A DNA stretch of 64,000 nt, from assembly GCA_919902505.1 (NCBI GenBank), contig CAKKRE010000046.1, positions 1 through 64,000 of the forward strand, given 5' to 3'. The position numbers and the translations under genes are program-made. Origin of the DNA: Nitrospiraceae bacterium (GTDB taxonomy: Bacteria > Nitrospirota > Nitrospiria > Nitrospirales > Nitrospiraceae). Below are positions 18,831 through 28,159 of the stretch, piece after piece (the stretch's first letter is position 1; every line of letters begins with the position of its first letter). A model generated the notes under the pieces. It did no database searches. It had not been told where the DNA came from and saw nothing but the letters and a program-made list of their open reading frames with translations.

Positions 18831-19901
18831 TTACACGCTACGCAGCTCCCGCCGAATATGCTCCACCAGCCGTTCAAACGCTGGTGGAGCCGGGTCCACC
18901 GCCTCCGTCACAAGCTCAATGTCCTGCCCTGATCCGACCCCCAGCCCCAATGCCGCCGCACGCTTGATTTGCCGCTGATCCCCGATTCGCTTGTCCTGCA
19001 GCTTCGGCCAGGTGCCGAAGGACCGCAACAGCGCGATGGCCACCAGGTCCACCGCGACCCGGTCACCGCTGCAGATCACCAGATCCGTTTTCGACGGGGT
19101 GCCGGATGTCGGACCGCCTTCGATCATGGTCGTCGTCCCGTCGGCCACGGTCAACGCGGGGTGCACGGCCAGATTGATCTCGGCAATGCGCTCGTGCCAG
19201 TCACCGGTCCAGAACGTCACAGATGGGCGATACCGCGGATGAACCGCCCCCACAAAATTCTTGAGGCTACAGGAATATTCGGCAAACCGATGGGTCTTGA
19301 TGACCGGCATATTGATCACCACATCGGACTCGTAGACCGGCCGCGAAAAATAAAACTGCCGGAGAGCCTGAGCCTCAGGGGCCTCGATCTTCACCCAGGG
19401 TTCATCCTCCAACGCCAGGACGCGGGCCCCGGCCGATTCCGCCGCGCCTCGCATGCCCGTGCTCGTCAGGTTGGCGGACGTGGGAAGGCGGATGATTCCC
19501 GATCCATCGGCCACCACCACTTCGGCAGCCCCGTTCGCTTTAGCCATGTCCGCCATGGCTGCGACCACCTGCGGATTCGTCGTGGATGGAGGCGGCTGGT
19601 CGTTCAACACATTGGGCTTCAGCAGCACGCGTTTCCCGCGCATCCCCAATAAATCAAGTCCTCCCAGCAGATCGACGGCGCGTGGAAGCATGCGACGGGG
19701 ATCCTTGCCGTATACGATCGCGACGATCGACCGTCCGTTGCGCCGAAATGGATTGTCGGGAATTGGTTTAAGCGGGACGAGCGGACCGTCCGGATCGAAC
19801 AGCAGATGGCCGAGAATGGTCCTGGGGGAACGCATGAGGGCCGGTAGCAACAGGAGACCGAACCCCGCGTTATTGAACAATTCGCGTCTGGAAAACGCCA
19901 T
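18831..19901 (-). CDS. DUF362 domain-containing protein
   Basis: Tat-like MAFSRRELFNNAG; LLKPNVLNDQPPPSTTNPQVVAAMADMAKANGAAEVVVADGSG; NMPVIKTHRFAEYSCSLKNFVG. Confidence 0.8.
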   Translation of the reverse strand: MAFSRRELFNNAGFGLLLLPALMRSPRTILGHLLFDPDGPLVPLKPIPDNPFRRNGRSIVAIVYGKDPRRMLPRAVDLLGGLDLLGMRGKRVLLKPNVLNDQPPPSTTNPQVVAAMADMAKANGAAEVVVADGSGIIRLPTSANLTSTGMRGAAESAGARVLALEDEPWVKIEAPEAQALRQFYFSRPVYESDVVINMPVIKTHRFAEYSCSLKNFVGAVHPRYRPSVTFWTGDWHERIAEINLAVHPALTVADGTTTMIEGGPTSGTPSKTDLVICSGDRVAVDLVAIALLRSFGTWPKLQDKRIGDQRQIKRAAALGLGVGSGQDIELVTEAVDPAPPAFERLVEHIRRELRSV

Positions 19902-19905
19902 GGGA

Positions 19906-20286
19906 TTACGGACGCCGGCCCTTCTCGATGGGGTACCCGGCGGCGCGCCAAGCCTTGATTCCCCCGTCCATCGAGATGACATCGGTGTAGCCCATGAGGC
20001 GTATGCTGTCCGCAGCCAGCACGGACCGGTACCCGCCCCCGCAATACACCACGATCGGCTCCTGCTTGTTCGGCAACACCGTTTCAATGTCCCGCTCGAT
20101 GACGCCCTTGCCGAGGTGAATCGCCCCCGCCGCATGGTCCTGCGCATATTCATCATCTTCGCGGACATCGACGAAATGAAACCGTTCCGCGCGATCCAGC
20201 CTGGTCTTCACATCGGCGACGGTACATTCGCGCACACGCCCCCGTGCCTCCTCCACGACTTTCAAAAACCCCGGGTTATGACTCAC
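19906..20286 (-). CDS. Rhodanese-like domain protein
   Basis: FVDVREDDEYAQDHAAGAIHLGKGVIE and active-site loop VVYCGGGYRS; GTG start. Confidence 0.88.
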   Translation of the reverse strand: MSHNPGFLKVVEEARGRVRECTVADVKTRLDRAERFHFVDVREDDEYAQDHAAGAIHLGKGVIERDIETVLPNKQEPIVVYCGGGYRSVLAADSIRLMGYTDVISMDGGIKAWRAAGYPIEKGRRP

Positions 20287-20296
20287 GCCTCTCCTC

Positions 20297-21343
20297 CTAA
20301 TCGAACAATGATTGCTGCACCTTCGGTCGGCGGAAGGTTCTGGGAACCGGACGGTCATCCTCGACGAATCCGGCGCGACGGCGGCCCACGTCAAACAACC
20401 GTTCGACGCAATGCCAGTAGGTCCCGTTGCCATGATGCCGGCTGAAGAACCCTCCTTCGCTCAGTTGCCCCCCACGCACTGCTTGAAGTCGGTGGATGAT
20501 CTTCGAGATCCGGTCGGGAAACGCCTCGCGCATGCGATCGAGAAACACCGTTTCTACATGCCCCGGCAAACGCAGCAAGCTGCAGGTCGCCGAGGTCGCT
20601 CCGGCCGATTTGGCACGAGACAACAACTCAGGGATAGCCTCTTCATTCAGGCCGGGAATGATCGGCGCCACGGATATGCCCGTGGGAATCCCGGCTTCTG
20701 AGAGGATGCGCATCGTCTCGAAACGTTTACTGATGGTCGGGGCCTGCGGTTCCACCAGACGGGCCGTCTCGTCGTCGGCAAAGGCGATGCTGAAGTACAC
20801 ACGGATCCAGGCCTGCTCCTGCAGTTGCTTGAATAGATCGATATCGCGAACCGGCAGCGCGCCTTTGGTGATGATCCCGACGGGATTCCGGTATGCGGCA
20901 CAGATTTCGAGACAGGCCCTGGTCAGGCCAAGGGTGGACTCGATCGGTTGATAACAATCGGTGTTGCCGGAAAACACAATCAACTCACCGTCCCAGGATC
21001 GCTTTTCAAACGCCTGCTTGAGGAGATCCGCGGCACGGCGCTTCAGTACGATCTTTGATTCGAAGTCGGTGCCTGCGCCGAATCCCCAGTATTCATGCGA
21101 TGTCCTGGCATAGCAATAGGCGCAGGCATGGAAACAGCCACGATAGGGATTCACGCTCCATCGAAACGGAAGGTCCGGGCTGTCATTCCGGCTCAGTATC
21201 TGGTGGGTGTCATCTTCAAAGAGCTGAATCTCCACACGCGACGAGGGTTCAAGCGTCTCACGCTGCGTGGATTCAAAGCGATTCGGTGGATTGGCAACGA
21301 GCTTCACGGCCGCTATGGTGCCGCCCTCCCCACCTGTTGTCAA
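20297..21343 (-). CDS. Radical SAM protein (PA0069/SplB-like family)
   Basis: NPYRGCFHACAYCYAR (CxxxCxxC), FSGNTDCYQPIE, NPVGIITKGALPVRDIDL. Confidence 0.88.
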   Translation of the reverse strand: MTTGGEGGTIAAVKLVANPPNRFESTQRETLEPSSRVEIQLFEDDTHQILSRNDSPDLPFRWSVNPYRGCFHACAYCYARTSHEYWGFGAGTDFESKIVLKRRAADLLKQAFEKRSWDGELIVFSGNTDCYQPIESTLGLTRACLEICAAYRNPVGIITKGALPVRDIDLFKQLQEQAWIRVYFSIAFADDETARLVEPQAPTISKRFETMRILSEAGIPTGISVAPIIPGLNEEAIPELLSRAKSAGATSATCSLLRLPGHVETVFLDRMREAFPDRISKIIHRLQAVRGGQLSEGGFFSRHHGNGTYWHCVERLFDVGRRRAGFVEDDRPVPRTFRRPKVQQSLFD

Positions 21344-21434
21344 TTGCCTTTCCCCGGCCTTGCTTGGCGACCGGTTTCATTGACTACGCGGACATCCAGT
21401 GTTAGATTTCTCGCCGCTTCAGAGGGGAGAGTCT

Positions 21435-22721
21435 ATGTACGACCTTCGTGTATTGCGGGACAACCTGGACAAGCTCCGTGACCAATTGGGGTCACGCGGG
21501 AAGGATGTCGCGTGGGAAGATCTGAGAACACTCACGGAAGATCGTCGAACCCGCACCATACAGGTCGAAGACCTACGGCACCAGCTGAAAAAGGGATCGG
21601 ACGACGTCGCCCGGCTGAAGCGAGAGAGGCAGCCGGCCGATGAGGCCATGGCGGCGATGAAGGCCTTGGGAGAGACGATCAAAGGTCACGAGGAACAGCT
21701 TCGTGCCGTGGAAGAACAGTTGGCCCATATCGCGCTGCGCATTCCGAACCTCCCGCACGCCTCCGTACCGGACGGCCGGGATGAGGCCGACAATATTGAA
21801 GTGCGCCGATGGGGAACGCCGCCGCAGCTCTCGGCTCCGGCCCAATCCCACTGGGATCTTGGCGAAGCGCTCGGCATTCTGGATTTCGACCGCGCCGTGC
21901 GCATGGCCAAAGCCCGCTTTGCCGTACTGACCGGATTGGGAGCCCGACTCGAACGGGCGCTCATCAATTACATGCTGGATATGCACACCACACAGCATGG
22001 CTACCGGGAAGTGCTGCCGCCGCTACTGGTCAATCGCACGGCCATGACCGGGACCGGGCAATTGCCCAAGTTCGAGGACGACCTGTTTCAACTACGAGAT
22101 GAAGAACTCTTCCTGATTCCGACCGCGGAAGTGCCGGTCACCAATCTGCATCGTGAAGAGATCCTAACCGAGGAATCGCTGCCGATCCGGTATACCGCCT
22201 ATACCCCTTGCTTTCGACGAGAAGCGGGATCCTACGGGAAGGACACGCGCGGCCTCATTCGGCTCCACCAATTCAACAAGGTCGAGCTCGTCGCGTTCAC
22301 AAAACCGGACCAATCCTATGATGAGCTGGAGAGATTGACTTCGCACGCCGAGGCCATTCTGCAGGGGTTAGGATTGCACTATCGAGTGATCACACTGTGC
22401 AAAGGGGACATGGGGTTTTCTGCAGCGAAAACCTACGACATTGAGGTATGGTTGCCGTCGCAGCAGACGTTTCGAGAAATTTCCTCCTGCAGCAATTTTG
22501 AAGCGTTCCAAGCCCGGCGGGCGAACATTCGCTGCCGGGCAAAGACCGGAAAGAAAGACAACAAGCCGGAATTCGTCCATACATTGAACGGATCCGGGTT
22601 GGCGGTAGGAAGAACCCTCGTCGCCATTCTTGAAAATTATCAGCAACCGGACGGGACGGTGGCCGTGCCGACAGTACTACAGCCTTACATGGGTGGAACT
22701 CAGACCATCGAACGATCCTGA
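21435..22721 (+). CDS. serS: Seryl-tRNA synthetase
   Basis: [84 protein letters not shown]. Confidence 0.97.
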   Translation: MYDLRVLRDNLDKLRDQLGSRGKDVAWEDLRTLTEDRRTRTIQVEDLRHQLKKGSDDVARLKRERQPADEAMAAMKALGETIKGHEEQLRAVEEQLAHIALRIPNLPHASVPDGRDEADNIEVRRWGTPPQLSAPAQSHWDLGEALGILDFDRAVRMAKARFAVLTGLGARLERALINYMLDMHTTQHGYREVLPPLLVNRTAMTGTGQLPKFEDDLFQLRDEELFLIPTAEVPVTNLHREEILTEESLPIRYTAYTPCFRREAGSYGKDTRGLIRLHQFNKVELVAFTKPDQSYDELERLTSHAEAILQGLGLHYRVITLCKGDMGFSAAKTYDIEVWLPSQQTFREISSCSNFEAFQARRANIRCRAKTGKKDNKPEFVHTLNGSGLAVGRTLVAILENYQQPDGTVAVPTVLQPYMGGTQTIERS

Positions 22722-22746
22722 CACTGAGTGTGCTACGGCCTGTTGT

Positions 22747-22836
22747 GGAGGGGTGACGGAGTGGCCGAACGTGCCGGTCTTGAAAACCGGAGATGGGGTA
22801 ACCTATCCGCGAGTTCAAATCTCGCCCCCTCCGCCA
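22747..22836 (+). tRNA. tRNA-Ser (UGA), CCA encoded
   Basis: GGAGGGG acceptor pairs with CCCCTCC, long variable arm, anticodon loop CTTGAAA (TGA), GTTCAAAT T-loop. Confidence 0.95.
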
Positions 22837-23233
22837 TAATTGTGTTCCAACATGTGGATCGTGAGGCTGCCACTAGCGCGGCTGGTTGCTCAGCCGGCAC
22901 GTGACTCACCCCGGTCCATCTACCAACAACGATACTCGCGTTCAAGCTCCTCCTCCTGAATTCCCTGACTGGCCAAAACTTTCCAACTCAGGCTGTCTGC
23001 TGTGATGGCTCGATCATCACAACTCAAAGCTTGGGAGGACAATTTCAATTTAAACACATGCACATAGGTGGCATCACATCGACATTAATTTACAGCTAAG
23101 TCCACTGCGGCTTCATACATTCCCACCGAACAGCCCCCCATCCGAGGGACACCTCTCGCGGAATGACATCGTTCGATTCCGGCATATACTTGGACTAGAA
23201 CGAGACATGAGGCTCACCTAACCAGGAGGCACT

Positions 23234-23599
23234 GTGAAACAGCGATACACCAAGCGCGAACCGGTCCAGAGCACTTGTATCCTCTCCTGTGAGGGAATGA
23301 TGGGGCAGGGACAGCTGGTGAATCTCTCCGTGCCGGGTTGCCTGCTGAAAACCAGCATGAAGCTCAAGGTCGGGCAGTATGTGGACCTACGCCTCTCGTT
23401 TCCCACCAGTCCAACTCCTCTGCAGATCAAATTGGCTGCTGTGCGCTGGGTACAGAACGGGCAGGTTGGACTTGAATTTATCCGCATGTCGGAGCCGGAC
23501 CAGACCCGGCTCCGCCTTCTTGCCGGCTATATCGAAAAGCGTACACCGCAACAGGCTTGGAGCGAGCGGGTGGTGTGCATGGGTACGACCACGGTGTAA
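23234..23599 (+). CDS. PilZ domain-containing protein
   Basis: KQRYTKREPVQSTCILSC...GQLVNLSVPGCLLKTSMKLKVGQYVDLRLSFP; AAVRWVQNGQVGLEFIRM. Confidence 0.8.
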   Translation: MKQRYTKREPVQSTCILSCEGMMGQGQLVNLSVPGCLLKTSMKLKVGQYVDLRLSFPTSPTPLQIKLAAVRWVQNGQVGLEFIRMSEPDQTRLRLLAGYIEKRTPQQAWSERVVCMGTTTV

Positions 23600-23674
23600 T
23601 CGTGATCGCTTCATCGGTACCCGCCGTGGGATCGGTTTCTCCTCTGAACGTCCCGCACCGTTGCCACTATCCAC

Positions 23675-23707
23675 GATGGGAATGCGCCCCGGAGGTGCAT
23701 TCCCATC
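23675..23707. terminator. Perfect 11-bp stem hairpin downstream of the PilZ gene
   Basis: GATGGGAATGC (23675-23685) / GCATTCCCATC (23697-23707); no clear T-run. Confidence 0.4.
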
Positions 23708-24190
23708 TCCCCCCATATCTCCACCTCCGAACAACTACGGACTTGCACGACCACCTGACGGCATGGTTGAGTGAAAAAGGGTGAAGGTGTCTGCTTTGGT
23801 TGTGCCCACCCAGGGCGGCAAGAGGTCTCGACATCCTCCTGGCGGGATCTGCCTTCACCCCCGAATTTATTTTCCTACTCTCTCTGCCCTCCCGGCATAT
23901 TCAGAGCCATTCATTTTCTTCAGCTTCCCGCCCTCTAGCAATATCTCTCGAATCACATCGCCTACATCGCATAGGTATTTGATATTTAAAAGTTATTAGC
24001 CAAGTAAAACAAAACGATATTTCCGCTTTACCGCACCCCCTCCTTAGATCACGACCCCTCCCCTCCTCCACGGTATTCTCAGCATCCCGCTTGCTGGGTA
24101 TTGTTGAGCATGCACGAGTCATTACAAACCCTGCCCCAATCCCCCGGCAGGCTCCCCCAAATGACTCTCCCCTTTCACCGGAGGCACACG

Positions 24191-24391
24191 ATGCATAAAC
24201 AAGTCGGAAGAATCGGATCCGTGCGCCGAGAACTTCATGGCAAGGCCTGCCCGTTCTGCGGAGGACACAAGTATCAATTGGTACTCCGTTCTCAGACCTC
24301 ACCCGGTACCGACGGCCTCTTCGCCCGCTGCAGCCAGTGCCAACGAGCCAAGGAACTCGACGAAGATCTGGGCCGCATTCTGTGGATGTAG
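24191..24391 (+). CDS. Small CxxC zinc-ribbon-like protein (66 aa)
   Basis: CPFCGGHKYQLVLRS...CSQCQRAKELDEDLG. Confidence 0.6.
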   Translation: MHKQVGRIGSVRRELHGKACPFCGGHKYQLVLRSQTSPGTDGLFARCSQCQRAKELDEDLGRILWM

Positions 24392-24444
24392 CGATCTTCG
24401 TCCACCCGGTATCACGACCCACACACACTGCACCACGAGGATTC

Positions 24445-24720
24445 ATGGCCAGTTCAAAAAAGGCGATACGCAAATCATCCCAACAGAAAGCGCATGCGCT
24501 GCGAATGCTTCTGACCAGCGGGGTGATCCGATCCGCCGAGATCGATCCCCCGGGCACGGGAACTTCACACTCACAGATGAGTCCGTCTCGAACCTTGTCT
24601 CCGGGGAGATCAGTCTACGGAAAGCGCGTTCACACCACAGACCACAAACGACACATGGGCCTGCTCGCCCAGTGGCAGACCACTTTTATCGATATCCTGA
24701 AGGAATTCGGAAAAAGATAG
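24445..24720 (+). CDS. Small basic hypothetical protein
   Basis: ORF MASSKKAIRKSSQQKAHALRM..., no recognisable domain. Confidence 0.35.
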   Translation: MASSKKAIRKSSQQKAHALRMLLTSGVIRSAEIDPPGTGTSHSQMSPSRTLSPGRSVYGKRVHTTDHKRHMGLLAQWQTTFIDILKEFGKR

Positions 24721-24913
24721 CCGCCGTCCCACCGCCCCCGGTCCCACAGCACGCCTCTACGAAGCCGGCATGTCCGGCTTCAAAATCATTCGCGAGAATT
24801 ACTTGAGTGCGCTCCATGCTCTGGGGTATGATCCCCCCTCTTCTTCGAGAGGGTTCGTATTCGAAAGATCTAGGCGCGGGAACTCAATACAAATTCTGCG
24901 GGTAGCGACTTGC

Positions 24914-25004
24914 GGAGAGGTGGCCGAGTGGCCGAAGGCACCGGTTTGCTAAACCGGCACAGGTCAAAAGCCTGTCGCGGGTTCAAATCCCGCCCTCTCC
25001 GCCA
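24914..25004 (+). tRNA. tRNA-Ser (GCU), CCA encoded
   Basis: GGAGAGG/CCTCTCC acceptor stem, long variable arm, anticodon loop TTGCTAA. Confidence 0.95.
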
Positions 25005-25076
25005 CGTCGAACATCAAGAGTTGATTTTTCTTCGGTGATCCTGTAGACAGAAACCCCTCCGGTACCCTGCCGAAAT

Positions 25077-25152
25077 GCCGAGGTAGCTCAGTTGGTAGAG
25101 CACAGCCCTGAAAAGGCTGGTGTCGACAGTTCGATTCTGTCCCTCGGCACCA
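25077..25152 (+). tRNA. tRNA-Phe (GAA), CCA encoded
   Basis: GCCGAGG/CCTCGGC acceptor stem; anticodon arm CAGCC CTGAAAA GGCTG; GTTCGATTC T-loop. Confidence 0.95.
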
Positions 25153-25576
25153 TATACTCGATTCTCTAGAGGTCACAGTTTGAGCGGTTGTCGAAGGGTT
25201 CTCGGCTGCTCGCCACTTCCCTGTGTCCCTCCCGACTTCAAACGGTCTCCGCACCTAACTTTCAAGTTTTCGTCTTGGCTACTCGATCGCGATTCTCTGC
25301 TGTGAACAGCCCCACTATTCCCTGCGGACGGTGGACGCGCAACTTTTCAAGTACGGCACAGTTAATTCCACCTTCAAGCAAAGAGACCGCAGCAACAAGA
25401 CGTAGATTGCACAAAACGTCGGTAACCAACGATGGGTTCCGGCCAACGCAGGTTGATCGACCTGGAATCCTCAACGGCAGAATGGAACGCATGCCTAGCC
25501 TAATTTTTGGGATGGCACGATCGAGTGCGCGACCCGGCAGACACACACCTTTGCCTTAAGCAGTGATCACAACATG

Positions 25577-25757
25577 CTAGCCCGGACTATTCATGAATAC
25601 CTGCTCCGGCATCCGATCCTCTCGCCCGGCGAGGCTTTTCTCGTTCGGCCTCCTCGACGGACTGCGAGTACGTCTGCGTCGGCCTCACGTGCGAGAAGCC
25701 TCGGCGGGCCTCCGTCTCGAACGCCTCGCGACGGCATTCATGAATAATCCGGGCTAG
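25577..25757 (+). repeat. MITE-like interspersed repeat, copy C (flanked by CTAG)
   Basis: CTAGCCCGGACTATTCATGAAT ... ATTCATGAATAATCCGGGCTAG; same length (181 bp) and orientation as copy A. Confidence 0.9.
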
Positions 25758-26056
25758 TGCGACAGGCGACGCGAGGCACCACCTCACGAAGACCCGTCGG
25801 TCGCTTCTGGTCTAGCGGACGGGACGCGGTTGAGGGGACCTGACAATTTCTCCGAGACTGTTCTCAGAAACCGGAAAGAGCGGGCATCCACCATTTCTCG
25901 GCAGAAATGAACCAGGCACACGAGAGAGAGGATGTATCGACGTTCTGCGTTTCCTTTAAAGTGGAGCGGTCGGGAGGAATTTTCACACTTGCAAGGTTGG
26001 GGAGAACCTGGAGGAACGCAATCGGGGCCGGTCGTGGAAGAAAAGCGTTGGCGTGT

Positions 26057-26143
26057 TGGTGCGGGAGGCGGGACTTGAACCCGCACACCTTTTACAGTAC
26101 AGGATTTTAAGTCCTGGGCGTCTGCCGATTCCGCCACTCCCGC
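26057..26143 (-). tRNA. tRNA-Leu (UAA), CCA encoded
   Basis: Minus strand GCGGGAGTGGCGGAATCGGCAGACGC...CAGGACTTAAAATCCTG...GGGTTCAAGTCCC...CTCCCGCACCA. Confidence 0.95.
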
Positions 26144-26225
26144 AGTAAAAACCGCCGCGGGCGAAATCTAACATCGGGCTCCCGGGGGGTCAAGCTGCCC
26201 GGACGAACATCTGCTGACATGCAAA

Positions 26226-26251
26226 CGGCCTGTCCCTGAGGAGACAGGCCG
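26226..26251 (-). terminator. Candidate intrinsic terminator downstream of the YtxH-like gene
   Basis: CGGCCTGTC (26226-26234) / GACAGGCCG (26243-26251), 9-bp perfect stem; weak T-tract on the minus strand. Confidence 0.5.
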
Positions 26252-26299
26252 CTGCCGTATGCCACTGTTGTCAGAACCGGTGCCGGCAAACCACTAGGC

Positions 26300-26551
26300 T
26301 TACGCGGCTTCTTTATGATCGTCTCTCTTCACCAAGGCCTTGCTACGTTCCACCATGGTGGAAACGCCGCTCTTCACGGAACGACTAAACCGGGTGGCCT
26401 GGACCTGCGCCCGCTTGGCATATCGCGCAACATCCCGCCTGGTTTCCGCCCCGGCCTTCGGAGCCAGGAGCAATCCCAGCGCCGCGCCCACCACTGCGCC
26501 CCCTCCGATGATCGCTGCAATCTTCGCTGCTTCACGCCCCTTGGTAGACAT
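26300..26551 (-). CDS. YtxH-domain protein
   Basis: KIAAIIGGGAVVGAALGLLLAPKAGAETRRDVARYAKRAQ. Confidence 0.8.
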   Translation of the reverse strand: MSTKGREAAKIAAIIGGGAVVGAALGLLLAPKAGAETRRDVARYAKRAQVQATRFSRSVKSGVSTMVERSKALVKRDDHKEAA

Positions 26552-26863
26552 CGTGACATCCTCCCTTTAGTACCACAAGGTTTACTGTCCACTGACTTCC
26601 GGCGAGAGCTACCGATGAGTACAGCATCAACCGTGCCACAGTCACGTTGTCGGAATTCATTGGGCATTTCTCAACTGTAGCGAAACCAGGTTAACGACTT
26701 CTCATAAAGGGTGCTGTTTTGTGAACAACGGAAGGAGACAACCGTTTCAGAAAAGCGACAGGTGTGCGTAGGGAAAACCGCTGAACCGGCTGCAGGCCTT
26801 GCCCGGCGCGGCTTCGCGCCCTACCTTGCATTGCAGAACAGGCTCACATAAGATCGCGAAACT

Positions 26864-27712
26864 ATGTGGAGTCCTACTATGCTGTCCTGGTTGCACGCCA
26901 TCCCCTATCCCGACATCGACCCGGTCTTCCTGCGGTTAGGGCCACTTCAGTTCCGGTGGTACGGCCTGATGTATCTCATCGGCCTCACGCTGGCCTATTT
27001 CATCATCGCGGCCCGGGCCAAGGCACAGAAGCTACCGCTGAACAACGATCAGGTCTACGACATGATCGTCTACGCAGCAGTCGGCGTGTTTGCCGGCGGC
27101 CGGTTTGGGTATGTCCTGTTTTATAACCTGTCTTATTACCTGGAGAATCCGCTGAAGATTTTTGCCGTCTGGGAAGGCGGCATGTCGTTCCATGGCGGGC
27201 TGATCGGGACCATTGTGGCATTGATCCTATTTGCCAGGCGGCAGGGCATGACGGTCTTGACCGTTGCCGACCTTGCCGCCGGTGTGACCCCGGTGGGTCT
27301 CGGACTGGGGCGAATTGGCAACTTTATCAACGGCGAACTCTACGGCCGCCCCACCGACGTAGATTGGTGCATGGTGTTCCCGGCCGGCGGCATGGCCTGC
27401 CGCCACCCCTCGCAGCTGTATGAAGCGTTCCTGGAAGGGCTCCTGCTCTTTACCGTACTCTGGCTGATCACCCGCCGCCTGCCGCCATCGGGGACCGTCT
27501 TCGGCGCCTTCCTGATGGGCTATGGGATCTGCCGGATTGTGGTGGAGTTCTTTCGCGAGCCGGATGCGCAGATTGGATTCATCGTCGGTACGATTTCGAT
27601 GGGACAGATGCTCAGCATTCCTATGATCGTGGCGGGAGCGGTGATCCTGGCGATCGCGGCCCAGCGGAAACGTCCGCTTCAGCCGGACTCAGGTACAGCC
27701 GCCCCGCTCTGA
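26864..27712 (+). CDS. lgt: Prolipoprotein diacylglyceryl transferase
   Basis: FRWYGLMYLIGL, GGRFGYVLFYN, WEGGMSFHGGLIG, GRIGNFINGELYGRPTD. ATG at 26879 is an alternative start. Confidence 0.96.
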   Translation: MWSPTMLSWLHAIPYPDIDPVFLRLGPLQFRWYGLMYLIGLTLAYFIIAARAKAQKLPLNNDQVYDMIVYAAVGVFAGGRFGYVLFYNLSYYLENPLKIFAVWEGGMSFHGGLIGTIVALILFARRQGMTVLTVADLAAGVTPVGLGLGRIGNFINGELYGRPTDVDWCMVFPAGGMACRHPSQLYEAFLEGLLLFTVLWLITRRLPPSGTVFGAFLMGYGICRIVVEFFREPDAQIGFIVGTISMGQMLSIPMIVAGAVILAIAAQRKRPLQPDSGTAAPL

Positions 27713-27737
27713 AGCGTGGGCGGCCGTTACGGCACTG

Positions 27738-28142
27738 CTACTTGGGATTGGCATCCATCCAGGATTTTCTGTCCAAGCCGATCTCGCGGTCATATTTCCG
27801 AAGCGGCGGCGCATCCCAAATCACCTTATTCCCGGGAGCCAGGTTGGCCGCGGCGACATAGTGTTTCCTGGCTTCCGCTTTCTCGCCCAATCGCTCCAGC
27901 GTCAACGCGAGATTGTAGTGGGCTTCCGCCAGCGTCTGGTCGGCCTGGATCGTCGACAGATACACCTGCTGAGCCCCGGCCCAGTCCTGTTGTGCAAACA
28001 ACTGATTGCCCTGCTCCAACTGCTGACTCACTACCGCGCTGGTCCCGGCCGCCGCATGCAGCGGCTGCACCTCCGCCTTGTGTTGAGTTGCACAGCCGAC
28101 GACCGCCATCATCGCCAGCACCGCCCATCGAAACGCCCTCAT
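27738..28142 (-). CDS. TPR-repeat lipoprotein
   Basis: Lipobox-like MMAVVGCATQ and TPR-like QTLAEAHYNLALTLERLGEKAEARKHYVAAANLAPG. Confidence 0.7.
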   Translation of the reverse strand: MRAFRWAVLAMMAVVGCATQHKAEVQPLHAAAGTSAVVSQQLEQGNQLFAQQDWAGAQQVYLSTIQADQTLAEAHYNLALTLERLGEKAEARKHYVAAANLAPGNKVIWDAPPLRKYDREIGLDRKSWMDANPK

Positions 28143-28159
28143 AACACCCTCCTTTGCAC

